A stretch of DNA of 64,000 bases from Saprospiraceae bacterium (GCA_020627705.1 JAHDGJ010000003.1:142640-206639); one strand, 5' to 3'; shown: positions 1-8,625, numbered from the stretch's first letter. The notes: generated from the sequence alone by a model not told the origin. Numbers and translations: made by a program.

Positions 1-72
1 AGCCGTAATGTTCAAAATTTACATGCGGTCTTGGGTGCTAAAATTTATCACGGAAAAAAAATAGTTTTTTGA
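1..72 (+). CDS. 3' end of an upstream gene (possible GNAT acetyltransferase)
   Basis: The first 72 bases read as 23 sense codons followed by TGA, with the start outside the window. The peptide contains NVQNLHAVLGAKIY, which resembles the C-terminal helix and strand of GNAT N-acetyltransferases (an N..NLH.VLGAKIY pattern). It ends one base before the stop codon of the convergent dinB-like gene, which fits compact gene packing. The piece is too short for a firm family call; that it is coding at all is an inference from the open frame and the family-like ending. Confidence 0.5.
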   Translation, partial: SRNVQNLHAVLGAKIYHGKKIVF

Positions 73-73
73 C

Positions 74-592
74 TTAACTGCTCCTGACATCTAAATCCAT
101 ATCACCATAGAACTTCAGATCAACATTCTTTAACAACTTGGTGTAAAAAGCAATTTGCCCAGTATGATACGATAGATGCTCGGTTATGTGAATCAAAATG
201 CTCGTACCACTCATACTAAATCCCTGCACCATTCTTTCCTTAATCAAATTGGAAACAGAAAGGGTTTGAATAATTGGAGCAATTTCTGACTCCAATTGAT
301 CTAGCATATCTATCAGCTGTTTTATAGCAATCGGACCTCTTTGAGAAAACTCTAAACTGCGCTCTCGAACATCAACTTTTTCAGAAAGGCCACTTATTAC
401 GTATTGTCTTAGGTTCCCGCACAAGTGAAGCACTAAATTGCCAATGCTGTTAGAATTTTGATTTGGTCTTTGCCATACCTCATCAATGCTTAAGCAGTTT
501 AAACATTGACGTATTCTTGGAAAAGATTCTTCGAAAATTCTAATTTGTACATCTTTTATTAACTGTGATGTTAGAATTTCTAATGACTCCAT
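74..592 (-). CDS. DinB-like / DUF1572 family putative metal-dependent protein
   Basis: This 172-residue protein has the length and four-helix character of the DinB/YfiT superfamily. The expected metal triad is visible: His56 in LVLHLCGN and the HxxxH pair His139/His143 in HITEHLSYHTGQI. Members of the superfamily include thiol transferases (bacillithiol and mycothiol S-transferases), but the substrate here cannot be read from sequence. The gene follows comF with a TAATG stop/start overlap, so the two are translationally coupled. No signal peptide is seen, so it is cytoplasmic. Confidence 0.75.
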   Translation of the reverse strand: MESLEILTSQLIKDVQIRIFEESFPRIRQCLNCLSIDEVWQRPNQNSNSIGNLVLHLCGNLRQYVISGLSEKVDVRERSLEFSQRGPIAIKQLIDMLDQLESEIAPIIQTLSVSNLIKERMVQGFSMSGTSILIHITEHLSYHTGQIAFYTKLLKNVDLKFYGDMDLDVRSS

Positions 593-1302
593 TATCTAGA
601 TTTAGCTGTTGCTAAGGTAACGAAGGAGAGTAAGCCTATCCCATGATCCATCAATTTTAATGCACAGGATTCTAAGGTGGCTCCAGTTGTCAATACATCA
701 TCAACCAATAAAATATGTTTTCCTTTTAGTGTCTTGGGTGATTTTACAAACAAACTGTTTGATACCGATAAGGACCGCTCAGCTCTATTTTTTTTGCTCA
801 TTGTTTGTGTTTCCTTTTTCTTTACCAATACATCCTTTCGAATGGGTATATCTAAGATTTTAGAAATTTCATTGGCTATGATCCATGCTTGATTGTATCC
901 TCTTCGATTTTCTTTTTTCCAAGTTAAGGGTACAGGAATTATGAGGTCCGGTGTTTTAAAAAAGGGACATAGTTTTAATTTTTGCGCCAACTCTTTTCCC
1001 AATACTTCTCCTACCTGTCTTTGATGTTTGTATTTAAAGCGATGCATCATTTCTTGGGTCGTACTCTTCTTATAAAAATTAATCAAGGATGCACCAAACA
1101 CCAGGGGAACCCTACCATAAAATTTCTCCATAAAGGCATTCTCTCTTTGTAAAAAATCAACACCATAACTCATTTGTAAAATACATTCAAAACAAAAAGG
1201 ACTGGCCTTTATTGGCCATTCATAATTACAAGAGAGGCATAATCTGGGATAAAATATATGCAACAGAGCGCGCAAATACTCTTTGAAAGATTCGTTCATC
1301 AC
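592..1302 (-). CDS. comF: ComF family phosphoribosyltransferase-like protein
   Basis: A 236-residue ComF/GntX-type protein. An N-terminal zinc ribbon is visible as C22xxC25 and C37xxC40, then RRGYNQA at 133-139, and a PRPP-binding motif at about 197-209 (ILLVDDVLTTGAT). In naturally competent bacteria ComF takes part in handling internalised single-stranded DNA; its exact reaction is not settled. The window also encodes ComM, another competence-linked factor, though far away. Two adjacent ATG codons occur at the start; the upstream one is used here. Its stop overlaps the start of the dinB-like gene. Confidence 0.88.
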   Translation of the reverse strand: MMNESFKEYLRALLHIFYPRLCLSCNYEWPIKASPFCFECILQMSYGVDFLQRENAFMEKFYGRVPLVFGASLINFYKKSTTQEMMHRFKYKHQRQVGEVLGKELAQKLKLCPFFKTPDLIIPVPLTWKKENRRGYNQAWIIANEISKILDIPIRKDVLVKKKETQTMSKKNRAERSLSVSNSLFVKSPKTLKGKHILLVDDVLTTGATLESCALKLMDHGIGLLSFVTLATAKSR

Positions 1303-1365
1303 TTGTTAATTCCAAAGGTACGATGGATGTAATCTTAAAAGAACAAGCTCCTCTATAACAAAAAA

Positions 1366-1397
1366 ACGTCCACCCCTGGGAAAGGTGGACGTCATCA
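1366..1397 (-). terminator. Rho-independent terminator of the HtrA gene
   Basis: A 9-bp perfect stem (1366-1374 paired with 1384-1392; arm ACGTCCACC on the plus strand) with a 9-nt loop lies just downstream of the HtrA stop codon. On the minus strand the stem is followed by a run of T residues (plus-strand A run before 1366), the classical intrinsic terminator layout. It separates htrA from the comF pair. Confidence 0.85.
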
Positions 1398-1437
1398 AAA
1401 CAAAACGAAAAACCAACTTTTTTCTTAAACCAATGCT

Positions 1438-2631
1438 CTAAATTCCTTTTCGTAGAGCCACTGGAATTGTTTTCTTCTTATTTTTTCTTACGACATCAAC
1501 ATTTAAGACATCTCCTACTTTTTTATATTTCATCAATTCTACCAAATCATCACCATTCTTAATCCGTGTACCATCTATGGCAGTAATCACATCTCCAGGA
1601 ATAATTCCTGCAAACTGAGCGGCACTTCTTTTCTCCACGGCATCAACAAAAACACCTTCATCTACTTTCAACTTCATTTCTTCTTTTAGACTCTTGTCTA
1701 TATCATAAGTGTAGATTCCCAAATTTGTTCGTTCGATGCTTCCTCCATACTCCATTATGTCGTCAACAATACGTTTAACAAGATTAGATGGTATGGCAAA
1801 AGAATAACCCGCATAGACTCCCGTCGGTGTCGCTATTGCCGTATTTATCCCTATCAAATTACCCTTAGCATCTACTAGTGCACCCCCACTATTTCCTGGA
1901 TTGACCGCTGCGTCCGTTTGTATAAACTCCTCGATGGTTTTCTCCCCTTTAATGATGTTTAAATCCCTTCCTTTGGCGGATACAATTCCAGCGGTTACTG
2001 TGGAAGTTAAATCAAAGGGATTTCCTACAGCCAAAACCCACTCACCTATTTGCACCTTCTCACTATCACCCCATCCAATTTCTTTAAGGTTAGATTCTTT
2101 GATTTTAATTACAGCCAAATCTGTGCTGGGATCAGTTCCAATTTTCTCGGCTTCTATTTTTCGACCATCTGCTAAGGTCACCAATATATAGTCTGCAAAG
2201 CCCACAACATGATTGTTGGTTACGATATAACCATCATCAGAAATAATAACTCCTGACCCGGTTCCATTTTTTGGCCGATAAAAGTTTTGTCCAAAAATAT
2301 CGCCTCCAAAAAAATCATTCATATCAAAAAATCCACCAAAAGGATCTCTTCGCCTTTGCTGCTCTGCTTGCTGCTGTCTTCGCTGCATAGCAAGTTGATC
2401 ACTTTCTTCCGCATATATATGTACAACCGCTTCTGTAGCTGATTTTGAAGCATCCACAAAGTCCATTGTACCTGCAAGAGAAGGACTGACGTTTAAATCA
2501 TTTACCAAATGAGCTTTTGAGTGATCCAAAAATGGACCTTCGTAAGAATTAGTACCGTTCCAAGAAAAGATACCGAAAGCAATACATGCTCCTATAAAAC
2601 CCGCACCTATAAGTTGAATAAAGCTTTTCAT
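1438..2631 (-). CDS. HtrA/DegQ-type periplasmic serine protease
   Basis: A 397-residue trypsin-like protease with an N-terminal hydrophobic signal/anchor (about residues 5-23), a Gln/Arg- and Phe/Gly-rich linker (about 80-120) matching the LA-loop region, the protease domain, and one C-terminal PDZ domain (about 300-395). The catalytic triad is visible: His141 in TNNHVV, Asp171 in STDLAVI and Ser248 in GNSGGA. HtrA proteins degrade or refold misfolded envelope proteins. A single PDZ makes it closer to DegS/single-PDZ Deg proteins than to DegP, but the peptide-binding role cannot be assigned. It is monocistronic, with a terminator directly downstream. Confidence 0.93.
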   Translation of the reverse strand: MKSFIQLIGAGFIGACIAFGIFSWNGTNSYEGPFLDHSKAHLVNDLNVSPSLAGTMDFVDASKSATEAVVHIYAEESDQLAMQRRQQQAEQQRRRDPFGGFFDMNDFFGGDIFGQNFYRPKNGTGSGVIISDDGYIVTNNHVVGFADYILVTLADGRKIEAEKIGTDPSTDLAVIKIKESNLKEIGWGDSEKVQIGEWVLAVGNPFDLTSTVTAGIVSAKGRDLNIIKGEKTIEEFIQTDAAVNPGNSGGALVDAKGNLIGINTAIATPTGVYAGYSFAIPSNLVKRIVDDIMEYGGSIERTNLGIYTYDIDKSLKEEMKLKVDEGVFVDAVEKRSAAQFAGIIPGDVITAIDGTRIKNGDDLVELMKYKKVGDVLNVDVVRKNKKKTIPVALRKGI

Positions 2632-2824
2632 TTCGCAATTAATTTTTTAACTCGTAATGTGAGTATGTAACGCCCAAAGTATAGACTTGTTTTGAATGCT
2701 AAATTCCTTTAACAGTATATTAACAGCACACTTAGACGAAGACTAAAATTTCATCGATTAAAGTAGATGTTTGCTTTTGGGAACTGATACTCTCGTTTTC
2801 ATTTCTACCTAGAGAAGGCAATTT

Positions 2825-3682
2825 TTAAAAAGACCAGATCAATATCCGGAGCTTTTTATTTCCTAGATGCATTTTGAGAATGGAATATTCCTTGACTTTT
2901 TTAAACTCCAAAAACTTGATCAAGTTTGGAATATGCTGCCTATTGGAAATCAGCGCGCTTGACCATTTTATTTGAGTCCTAAACTCTAAAGATTCACTAA
3001 TTAAGAGTTTTACAAAAGCCAATTCACCACCAGGATAGGTTAATTCGCTTTTTGTACCATCAAACGTACTGCGGTCTGTTTTTCTTAATTTGAGATTTGT
3101 GATTTTTCGCTTACTCTTTTCTGTAGCTTCTTCAATAGAGGCATAAAATGGAGGGTTGCACATCAGTAAATCTATCCGTTCGTGCGGTTTGACTATATTT
3201 TTAAGAATTAAATTTCTATCCTTTTGTCGACGTAACTCTATAACTGATCCCAAACCATTGGCTTCAATAATTCCTTTTGCACAGCGCAGCGATACCTCAT
3301 CAACTTCCGAAGCAATAAAGGACCAATTATGAATTCGATGCCCGAGTAAGGGGTAAATGATACTAGGACCAGTCCCAATATCTATGCACTTTAAATTCTT
3401 GACAGAGTCTAATTTGGTGTTCAAAAACTCTGCCGCGTAATGAATATAATCCGCTCTACCAGGGACTCCTGGACATAAATGGCCTGGAGGTATATCCCAA
3501 AACGTAATATTATAGCACGACTTCAATAATGCTTTATTCAAGGCACGAACAGCCTCAAATTCGCCAAAATCTATGGTTTTATTGCCATCTTTTTTGGTGA
3601 AAATATATTGCTCTAAGATAGGTTCAGCTTTGACCAAAACATCGAGCATATAGCCCTCTTTATGAATGTTGTTTGGATGCAA
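2825..3682 (-). CDS. rlmF: 23S rRNA (adenine1618-N6)-methyltransferase
   Basis: A 285-residue class I SAM-dependent methyltransferase of the RlmF (YbiN) family. It starts with MHPNNIHKEGY, typical of the family, carries the SAM-binding DIGTGPS at 101-107 and the catalytic NPPFY at 176-180 used for amino methylation of adenine. RlmF makes m6A1618 in 23S rRNA. It is the last gene of an operon after the M42 peptidase and the pterin dehydratase (5-bp gap to phhB). No link in function between the three is obvious. Confidence 0.9.
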   Translation of the reverse strand: MHPNNIHKEGYMLDVLVKAEPILEQYIFTKKDGNKTIDFGEFEAVRALNKALLKSCYNITFWDIPPGHLCPGVPGRADYIHYAAEFLNTKLDSVKNLKCIDIGTGPSIIYPLLGHRIHNWSFIASEVDEVSLRCAKGIIEANGLGSVIELRRQKDRNLILKNIVKPHERIDLLMCNPPFYASIEEATEKSKRKITNLKLRKTDRSTFDGTKSELTYPGGELAFVKLLISESLEFRTQIKWSSALISNRQHIPNLIKFLEFKKVKEYSILKMHLGNKKLRILIWSF

Positions 3683-3687
3683 TGAGG

Positions 3688-3933
3688 CTAATCAAATTTT
3701 TTATAAATCTCCGAAATCGTTTCAGCCAGTGTATAATCTTTATCCGTTACGACATTTCCTGCGTCGTGTGTGCTTAATTTAATATTTACCTTATTCCAAA
3801 CGTTTGACCAATTGGGATGATGGTTTTGCTTTTCTGCAGCAAAGGCAACTTCTGTCATAAACGAGAAGGCTTGAGCGAAATCCTTGAACTCAAAATCCTG
3901 TACTAAGGCATCGCCCTGTTCTTTCCAACTCAT
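3688..3933 (-). CDS. phhB: 4a-hydroxytetrahydrobiopterin dehydratase
   Basis: This 81-residue protein is a pterin-4a-carbinolamine dehydratase: NHHPNW gives the His38/His39/Pro40 active-site motif and THDAGN the third His with Asp (56-57). The enzyme dehydrates 4a-hydroxytetrahydropterin formed by aromatic amino acid hydroxylases. No phenylalanine hydroxylase lies nearby. Its ATG overlaps the stop of the M42 peptidase as ATGA, so translation is coupled. It is somewhat shorter than typical family members (about 95-105 residues). Confidence 0.9.
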   Translation of the reverse strand: MSWKEQGDALVQDFEFKDFAQAFSFMTEVAFAAEKQNHHPNWSNVWNKVNIKLSTHDAGNVVTDKDYTLAETISEIYKKFD

Positions 3934-4976
3934 TTAAAACTCCAATCGTATTTGTCGAGATTACTTAAGCATGCTGCCAACAAATCAATAGATGCTTGTG
4001 TATCGTCTTTATTGACCATCTCAATAACCTGATGTAAATATCTGCATGGAATAGAAATACCACCTGCAATAGAACCTCCATTGGAGTCTCTTTGAATGGA
4101 TGCGGTATCTGTCCCACCAGCAGTTAATACTTCAAGTTGCGTTTTGATTTTGTGTTTTTTAGCTATTTGTTTCATATAGGCCACCATTCTATAATCACAG
4201 ATCGTCCTTCCATCTAATACTTTTATTGCAGTGCCATTTCCGAGCTTCGTACAATACTCATGCGGAGGGATGTTGGGCATGTCATTAGCCAAGGTAACAT
4301 CTAGATTAATCCCAAAATCAGGATTGATCCCTGAAGCCGCGGCAGTAGCCCCTCTTAACCCTACTTCTTCCTGAACAGTAAATACAGCGTAGATATCATA
4401 GGGGACTTTTTTCTTTTTAAGTTTACGCAAAGCTTCTAGCACTATAAAAACGGATACTCTATTATCTAGTGACTTAGCATTTACATTATTGCCCATTTCT
4501 ATCAATTCACGTTCTCTAGTAATCGGCGTTCCTATTTCAATATATTTCTCAACTTCTTTCTTACTGAGTCCTGTGTCAATAAAGTACTCAGTAGTTTTAA
4601 CAACTCTGTTTCTTTCTTCAGGTGTCATTATATGGATAGGCTTACAACCCATTACACCTATAATGTCCTTTTTGCCATGGATGATTACCCTTTGGGCGGT
4701 TAAGGTTTTGGGATCAAAACCTCCAAGAGTGGTGAACCGTAAATAACCGTCTTCTTCAATGTGGGTTACGGCAAAAGCAATCTCATCCATATGAGCTGCT
4801 ACCATAACCTTCTTCCTTTTTGCTCCTTTCTTGATCGCAATTAGGTTTCCCATGGCATCCGTTTTAACTTCATCCACCAAAGGCTTTACTTGTTTTTCAA
4901 GAAATGCTCGAATTGGTTGTTCGTAACCTGGAGCACCTGGAACTCTACATACTTCACTAAGTAGTTTGATATTCAT
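3930..4976 (-). CDS. M42 family metallo-aminopeptidase
   Basis: A 348-residue cytoplasmic M42 (FrvX/PepA-like) peptidase. Metal and catalytic residues are visible in order: AAHMDE (His62, Asp64), SLDNRVS (Asp171), QEEVG (catalytic and bridging Glu203/204), NLDVT (Asp226), and a late His in YLHQV. These enzymes form large tetrahedral aminopeptidase particles that trim peptides. The ATG at 4976 is preferred over a TTG two codons upstream. It heads an operon with phhB and rlmF, and a phylum-type promoter lies just upstream. Confidence 0.88.
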   Translation of the reverse strand: MNIKLLSEVCRVPGAPGYEQPIRAFLEKQVKPLVDEVKTDAMGNLIAIKKGAKRKKVMVAAHMDEIAFAVTHIEEDGYLRFTTLGGFDPKTLTAQRVIIHGKKDIIGVMGCKPIHIMTPEERNRVVKTTEYFIDTGLSKKEVEKYIEIGTPITRERELIEMGNNVNAKSLDNRVSVFIVLEALRKLKKKKVPYDIYAVFTVQEEVGLRGATAAASGINPDFGINLDVTLANDMPNIPPHEYCTKLGNGTAIKVLDGRTICDYRMVAYMKQIAKKHKIKTQLEVLTAGGTDTASIQRDSNGGSIAGGISIPCRYLHQVIEMVNKDDTQASIDLLAACLSNLDKYDWSFK

Positions 4977-4996
4977 TGACAATTCTTTTGGAGTTG

Positions 4997-5029
4997 CAAA
5001 AGTAGAAAATTAGTAAGGACCAACTACAA
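4997..5029 (-). promoter_or_regulatory. Putative Bacteroidota promoter of the M42-phhB-rlmF operon
   Basis: On the minus strand TACTTTTG (4997-5004) matches the Bacteroidota -7 element TAnnTTTG, 20 bases upstream of the ATG. Possible -33 TTG elements lie 16 or 22 bases further upstream (5021-5023 or 5027-5029); neither has the ideal spacing of about 19. Confidence 0.5.
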
Positions 5030-5114
5030 TAATTGACAAGTCTCAAAAGTTAAATAGAACCTGCCAAAGACATCTTTCACAGAACCATCTTTTTTAAGCA
5101 TCTTCGTGTAAGCT

Positions 5115-6581
5115 ATGTCATTAATCAAACAATTAGCCGGCCAAACCGTAATTTATGGCTTGAGTAACATCCTGCCCAGAATATTACATTTTGTTGTTTT
5201 CACTATTTATTTAACCTATCGTTTTCCGAAACAATTTGATTTTGCCGTTTACTTAGAGCTTTATGCTTATGCAACCATTATTTTGATTTTTATGACCTAT
5301 CGGATGGAAACAGCGTTTTTTCGATTTGGAGCAGATCAAGAAGCGCGAGAAAAAGCCTTTAGCACAGCATTGATACCTTTGATTGGAATTGTTGTTTTTA
5401 TTGTGGCATTAATGGTGCTTTTTAGCAACCAACTCGCAAACCTGATTGATTACCCGCACAAACCCTACTATATTAAATGGTTTGCCTTTATTCTAGGATT
5501 CGACGCCTTGGTTGCTTTACCATACGCCCGAATGCGCCTAGATAATAAAGCCAAAAAATTTCTTTTTTATCGCCTGGCAAATATTTTTATAACCATACTT
5601 GTGGTATTGTTCTGCTTAGAAATCTTACCAAAATTTAATGATCGGATCTCGTTTATAAACTATGATGCCTCCAATCGTATTGACTACGTATTTATTGCAA
5701 ATTTGATCGCAAGTACGTGCATTTTTATTTTGATGTTTCGTGAGTTCTTCAAGCTGAAATTTCGATTTGATGTTGGACTCTGGAAAAAAATGATTTGGTA
5801 TTCTTTACCCCTAGTTGTTGTTGGGATTGCAGGCAGCATCAATCAATCTTTTGCACCAGTACTTCAAAAGAAATTCTTAGCGGGAGATTATTTAAATAAT
5901 ATGACCAATGCTGGTATCTACGGAGCAGCAGCAAAATTAGCCCTTCTTCTAAATTTGTTTACTGTTGCCTTTAACTATGCCGCAGAACCCTTCTTTTTTA
6001 ACAATGCTAAAAACAAAGATTCAAAGCTCGTCTATGGTAAAGTAGCCTTGGCATTTACTTTGGTAGCAACGAGTGTTTTACTTTTTATCAGTACTTATAT
6101 GGCGCAGATTGGGAACATCCTTGGGCCTAACTATAGAGCAGCTTTGCCTATTGTCCCTATTTTGCTTTACGCCTATCTCTTTTTGGGGCTCTATTATAAT
6201 TTTTCCATTTGGTATAAACTGAACGACAAAACATATTGGGGAGCAATCATTTCGATCTGTGCAGCACTCATAACTTTGGTCGTGAGTATCTATACACTAC
6301 CTAGATTAGGATACATAGGTTCAGCTTGGGCTGCACTTGCCTGTTATAGTTTTATGGCTCTGACCGGGTGGCTCACTGGTCAAAAATATTATCCGATAAA
6401 CTATCCAATGCTAAAAATATTGAGATACATCTTCTTAGCACTGCTCTTTTCACTTGCCCTTTATTTGATCGACCAAAGCAACTGGAGCAGTTCTCTTATT
6501 TTGGGCGGTAAAACACTTTTGCTTTTGGCTTTTATCGCAATGGCATGGTTTCGCGATGGCAAAAAATTGATTATTTCCTAA
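5115..6581 (+). CDS. Polysaccharide flippase (Wzx/MurJ-like, MOP superfamily)
   Basis: A 488-residue integral membrane protein with roughly 12-14 hydrophobic helices spread over its whole length, of the oligosaccharide-flippase/polysaccharide biosynthesis family (start MSLIKQLAGQTVIYGL is typical). Such proteins flip undecaprenyl-linked sugar units across the inner membrane for capsule, O-antigen or exopolysaccharide. No glycosyltransferase cluster surrounds it (the nearest GT4 gene lies 11 kb away), so the substrate is unknown. It is a single gene, followed by a strong hairpin at 6612-6639. Confidence 0.82.
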   Translation: MSLIKQLAGQTVIYGLSNILPRILHFVVFTIYLTYRFPKQFDFAVYLELYAYATIILIFMTYRMETAFFRFGADQEAREKAFSTALIPLIGIVVFIVALMVLFSNQLANLIDYPHKPYYIKWFAFILGFDALVALPYARMRLDNKAKKFLFYRLANIFITILVVLFCLEILPKFNDRISFINYDASNRIDYVFIANLIASTCIFILMFREFFKLKFRFDVGLWKKMIWYSLPLVVVGIAGSINQSFAPVLQKKFLAGDYLNNMTNAGIYGAAAKLALLLNLFTVAFNYAAEPFFFNNAKNKDSKLVYGKVALAFTLVATSVLLFISTYMAQIGNILGPNYRAALPIVPILLYAYLFLGLYYNFSIWYKLNDKTYWGAIISICAALITLVVSIYTLPRLGYIGSAWAALACYSFMALTGWLTGQKYYPINYPMLKILRYIFLALLFSLALYLIDQSNWSSSLILGGKTLLLLAFIAMAWFRDGKKLIIS

Positions 6582-6611
6582 AGTAGATTTTCATTTAGCT
6601 TGGGCGATCCA

Positions 6612-6690
6612 CCCGATTTCAGCTTTGCTGAACATCGGGGTCAGGCCATTCAGTACTCCGCATTCGCTTCGGCCTCGCCAAAGGCGGGCT
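6612..6690. repeat. Intergenic hairpins after the flippase gene
   Basis: A 12-bp stem with one bulged C and a 3-nt loop (6612-6623 paired with 6627-6639; arms CCCGAT+TTCAGC) is followed at 6674-6688 by a second, GC-rich hairpin (CGCC-AAA-GGCG core). Neither is followed by a T run on the plus strand, so they are not clear terminators. Similar tight 3-5 nt loop hairpins occur at 22.3-22.6 kb and 63.87-64.0 kb. Confidence 0.6.
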
Positions 6691-6729
6691 AAATACTTAC
6701 TGCCCTTATCGCATTGGTTCTAACTAATC

Positions 6730-7464
6730 CTAGTTGACCAATAAAAACTTTTTTCTTAAAATCCCTTTTGAAGTAGAAATGGCCAAAATATGTATTCCTG
6801 TATCCTGATTATCAAATGTAATAATCCAAGAATTTTGAGATTGGGTAAAACTAAATTTTTTTGATTTGCCCTTTAAATCATAAAGTGCAAAATTTAAAAC
6901 TTCTAGAGTTGATGATTTAATTTGCAATTCACCTTGAGAAGGATTAGGATAAATCAAAAACTCTTGGGTTAAAAGTTCATTATTATTGAGCTCAAAATCA
7001 AAACAAGTTAAAATCCCCTGCTTAAACGGAACATACTCCATTTCTGTAAGTACTCCGTCGATGTTACCAAGTACTTTGCCATTGGAATAATGCAAATAAT
7101 GACGTGAACAACCATCAATGCTATAATAATAAGTATTGCCGGTAATCCAGTTTTCGATCCCATTAGGATGAAACCGCATATTAAAAATTAAAGTATCACC
7201 AACTTCAAACTGATACAATTCCAATAAGCAGTTCAAGCCATCTTGCCCAAATACACCAAAGGTATCTGGAAGAGTCATATTAATACTATCGATTAAACTA
7301 AATTGAGCGGCTGTTTCATCATCAAATTCAATAAGCTTAACCATAGCTATATGATCCAATGAATCAGCGCTATGACAAAATTCATCAACGATTACATTGC
7401 AGGTGCATGCTGCAAGAAATGAAGCTTGGAAAGAAAGAATAAAAACCAATAGCTGTTTCTTCAT
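6730..7464 (-). CDS. Secreted protein with T9SS type A sorting domain, Cys-rich TIMP-like N-terminus
   Basis: A 244-residue exported protein. The last ~75 residues form a type IX secretion sorting domain: IYPNPSQGEL starts it, followed by the beta-rich YDLKGK, DTGIHILAI and KKFLLVN pattern. The signal peptide ends FLAAC, and the mature part begins CTC with a further Cys at 30 (CNVIVDEFCHSAD). That CxC..FC..AD pattern recalls the N-terminus of TIMP/netrin-like domains; this is a resemblance only. FLAAC could also be read as a lipobox, but a T9SS tail argues for cleavage and secretion through the outer membrane. Confidence 0.8.
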   Translation of the reverse strand: MKKQLLVFILSFQASFLAACTCNVIVDEFCHSADSLDHIAMVKLIEFDDETAAQFSLIDSINMTLPDTFGVFGQDGLNCLLELYQFEVGDTLIFNMRFHPNGIENWITGNTYYYSIDGCSRHYLHYSNGKVLGNIDGVLTEMEYVPFKQGILTCFDFELNNNELLTQEFLIYPNPSQGELQIKSSTLEVLNFALYDLKGKSKKFSFTQSQNSWIITFDNQDTGIHILAISTSKGILRKKFLLVN

Positions 7465-7520
7465 CCTTCTTAAGTTATATAATAGAGGTCAAAATAAAAA
7501 TATCAAACACGACATATTGC

Positions 7521-7685
7521 TTAATAAAAGTATGTCGACCAATGATCCTTAATGGCGTGGCGATTTTTGTAGATAAGCATTGCCGCGATGATCATTCCAA
7601 AAATTATGATCCATTTAAAGCGTTGAATAAAATTCTTGTTTTTTTCTCTTCGGCTTTTATACCTGACTCGACCTGAATAACTCAT
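7521..7685 (-). CDS. Small membrane peptide (54 aa) at the end of the rsgA operon
   Basis: A 54-residue ORF begins with ATG at 7683-7685, overlapping the TGA of rsgA as ATGA, which is strong evidence for coupled translation. The N-terminal 25 residues are highly basic (SGRVRYKSRREKNKN), then one hydrophobic helix (about 25-39, WIIIFGMIIAAMLIY), then a short polar tail. This predicts a one-pass inner-membrane peptide with the basic end inside. I do not recognise a family. Such short genes are usually missed by automated calling. Confidence 0.65.
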   Translation of the reverse strand: MSYSGRVRYKSRREKNKNFIQRFKWIIIFGMIIAAMLIYKNRHAIKDHWSTYFY

Positions 7686-8623
7686 ATATTTTTATGTCTT
7701 TCCCAATAATTTTGATCTTCAATTTCTTCCAAGATCTGTAAATAATTTAGATATCGCAACTCACTTATACTCCCCTTTTCGATGCCTTCCTTCACGGCGC
7801 AATTGGGTTCATTTCTATGAAAACAATTACCAAATTTACATTCTTGAGACAATTCAAAAATTTCTTTGAAATTGTGAAGTACATCTTGTTCTTCCAAAAA
7901 ATTAAACGATAGAGTCTTGATTCCAGGGGTATCAATGATGGTTGTTTTTTCATCTATTGTATGCATTTCGGCAAACGTAGTGGTGTGTTGTCCTTTCCCA
8001 CTATAGTTGGAAAGTTCTTGGGTTTTAATCTCGACGTTTGAGGCCAACATATTTACCAAAGTGGATTTTCCAACTCCAGATTGTCCTCCAAATAATGTCT
8101 GTTTTCCGCTTAATACTTCTTTCAATTTGTCCATACCCTCTCCAGTTTCTGCAGAAGTAAGAATCACCCCGTAGCCAATATTTTCATAGATCTCTTTTAA
8201 ATACAAAAACATATTCATGTCTGCCTCAGCATAGAGGTCCGACTTATTAAAAACAATAGTGGCTGGAATACTGTATGGTTCTGTCATCAACAAAAAACGA
8301 TCAATAAAACCTTGCTTGAGTTTGGGTTGGCAAATAGTAATGATCAAGATGGCTTGATCGACATTACTGGCCAATAAATGCACAAAATGTTTCTTTCGCG
8401 GTGATTGCCGAACTACATAATTCTTGCGGTCCGCAATTTTTTTTATGATGCCTTTTCCTTCTTCCTCCAGTTCAAATTCTACCAGATCTCCAACAGCTAC
8501 TGGATTGGTCACCTTGAGTTTCCCTAATCGAAACTTCCCGACAATACGACAATCAAAAATCTCTTGATTGACTTTTACTTGATACCAGCTACCAGTAGAC
8601 TTTATTACAACCCCTCTATGCAT
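7682..8623 (-). CDS. rsgA: Small ribosomal subunit biogenesis GTPase RsgA
   Basis: A 313-residue circularly permuted GTPase. An N-terminal OB-fold (RGVVIKSTGSWYQVKV) comes first, then G4 NKSD, G1 GQSGVGKST and G3 DTPG in the permuted order, and a C-terminal zinc knuckle (CKFGNCFHRNEPNC). RsgA binds the 30S subunit late in maturation and releases assembly factors. The gene lies 2 bp after the LEA14-like gene and overlaps the small membrane ORF by ATGA, so it sits inside a four-gene coupled operon. Confidence 0.96.
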   Translation of the reverse strand: MHRGVVIKSTGSWYQVKVNQEIFDCRIVGKFRLGKLKVTNPVAVGDLVEFELEEEGKGIIKKIADRKNYVVRQSPRKKHFVHLLASNVDQAILIITICQPKLKQGFIDRFLLMTEPYSIPATIVFNKSDLYAEADMNMFLYLKEIYENIGYGVILTSAETGEGMDKLKEVLSGKQTLFGGQSGVGKSTLVNMLASNVEIKTQELSNYSGKGQHTTTFAEMHTIDEKTTIIDTPGIKTLSFNFLEEQDVLHNFKEIFELSQECKFGNCFHRNEPNCAVKEGIEKGSISELRYLNYLQILEEIEDQNYWERHKNI

Positions 8624-8625
8624 AG

